5,202 nucleotides of DNA, from positions 1 through 5,202 of the forward strand of contig JAPUIP010000413.1 of the NCBI GenBank assembly GCA_027296925.1, given 5' to 3'. Within the stretch, counting starts at the first letter, position 1, and the number at the start of each line of letters is the position of its first letter. Under the pieces are notes generated by a model that was given only the letters and a program-made list of their open reading frames with translations, did no database searches and was not told where the DNA came from. This DNA comes from Candidatus Poribacteria bacterium. GTDB taxonomy: Bacteria > Poribacteria > WGA-4E > PCPOR2b. Of this stretch, positions 5,165 through 5,202 are shown in pieces. The position numbers and the translations under genes are program-made.

Positions 5165-5202
5165 TCCCCCTCAATCCCCCTTTCGTAAAGGGGGTCGGGG
5201 GA
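5165..5202. repeat. Compound C-run/G-run hairpin repeat, probably cut by the right edge
   Basis: The inner stem CCCCCTTT (5176-5183) with AAAGGGGG (5187-5194) closes a 3-base loop. An outer stem, TCCCCC (5165-5170) with GGGGGA (5197-5202), flanks it across short unpaired bases. This two-tier form, with AATCCCCC and GGGGGATT ends, is a familiar dispersed intergenic repeat in cyanobacteria and several uncultured phyla. Pairing may extend past the window edge. There is no coding content. Confidence 0.6.

Larger units (their letters stand above)
4641..5202. other. 562-base intergenic region without a convincing protein gene
   Basis: Only very short reading frames occur, for example a 28-codon frame at 4796-4882 and a 25-codon basic frame at 5074-5151, neither with good support. 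The region holds two back-to-back promoters, a candidate structured RNA and a run of palindromes listed separately. Positions 5050-5160 are AT-richer and show only a weak AAACTC/GAGTTT inverted repeat (5117-5144). Confidence 0.7.

Overview
The window looks like a chromosomal segment from a Gram-negative bacterium of moderate GC content. The outer-membrane-type C-terminus of the largest gene argues for a second membrane. The mix of an atypical HpcH/HpaI aldolase, a zinc-less medium-chain dehydrogenase, a Uma2 protein with a coiled-coil tail, an NHL-repeat protein and REP-like palindromes reminds me of Candidatus Poribacteria or a similar uncultured phylum. That assignment is inference from gene style only.

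Layout, left to right. Positions 1-430 (minus) hold the 5' part of an HpcH/HpaI-family aldolase gene that runs off the left edge. Positions 431-645 are a divergent promoter region with a near-consensus sigma70 promoter for the aldolase and an operator-like palindrome at its start site. Positions 646-1617 (plus) encode an MDR-superfamily NAD-type dehydrogenase that lacks the usual zinc ligands. The divergent pair may belong to sugar-acid or related carbon catabolism, but neither substrate can be read from the sequence.

Positions 1618-1683 separate convergent genes and contain a REP-like palindrome. On the minus strand, a probable two-gene operon runs from 4631 to 1684. First comes a 676-residue secreted protein with an NHL beta-propeller, an acidic insert and a C-terminal domain resembling a small outer-membrane beta-barrel. 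After 32 bases comes a Uma2-family (PD-(D/E)XK fold) protein with a heptad-repeat tail. A strong extended -10 promoter lies just upstream of the operon.

Positions 4641-5202 contain no convincing protein gene. They hold that promoter, a back-to-back strong plus-strand promoter that may drive a small structured RNA (or a gene beyond the window), and several palindromes. The last is a compound C-run/G-run hairpin cut by the right edge. I see no CRISPR array, tRNA, rRNA, transposase or prophage gene. The best candidates for something undescribed are the propeller-barrel fusion, its pairing with a Uma2 protein, and the candidate small RNA.
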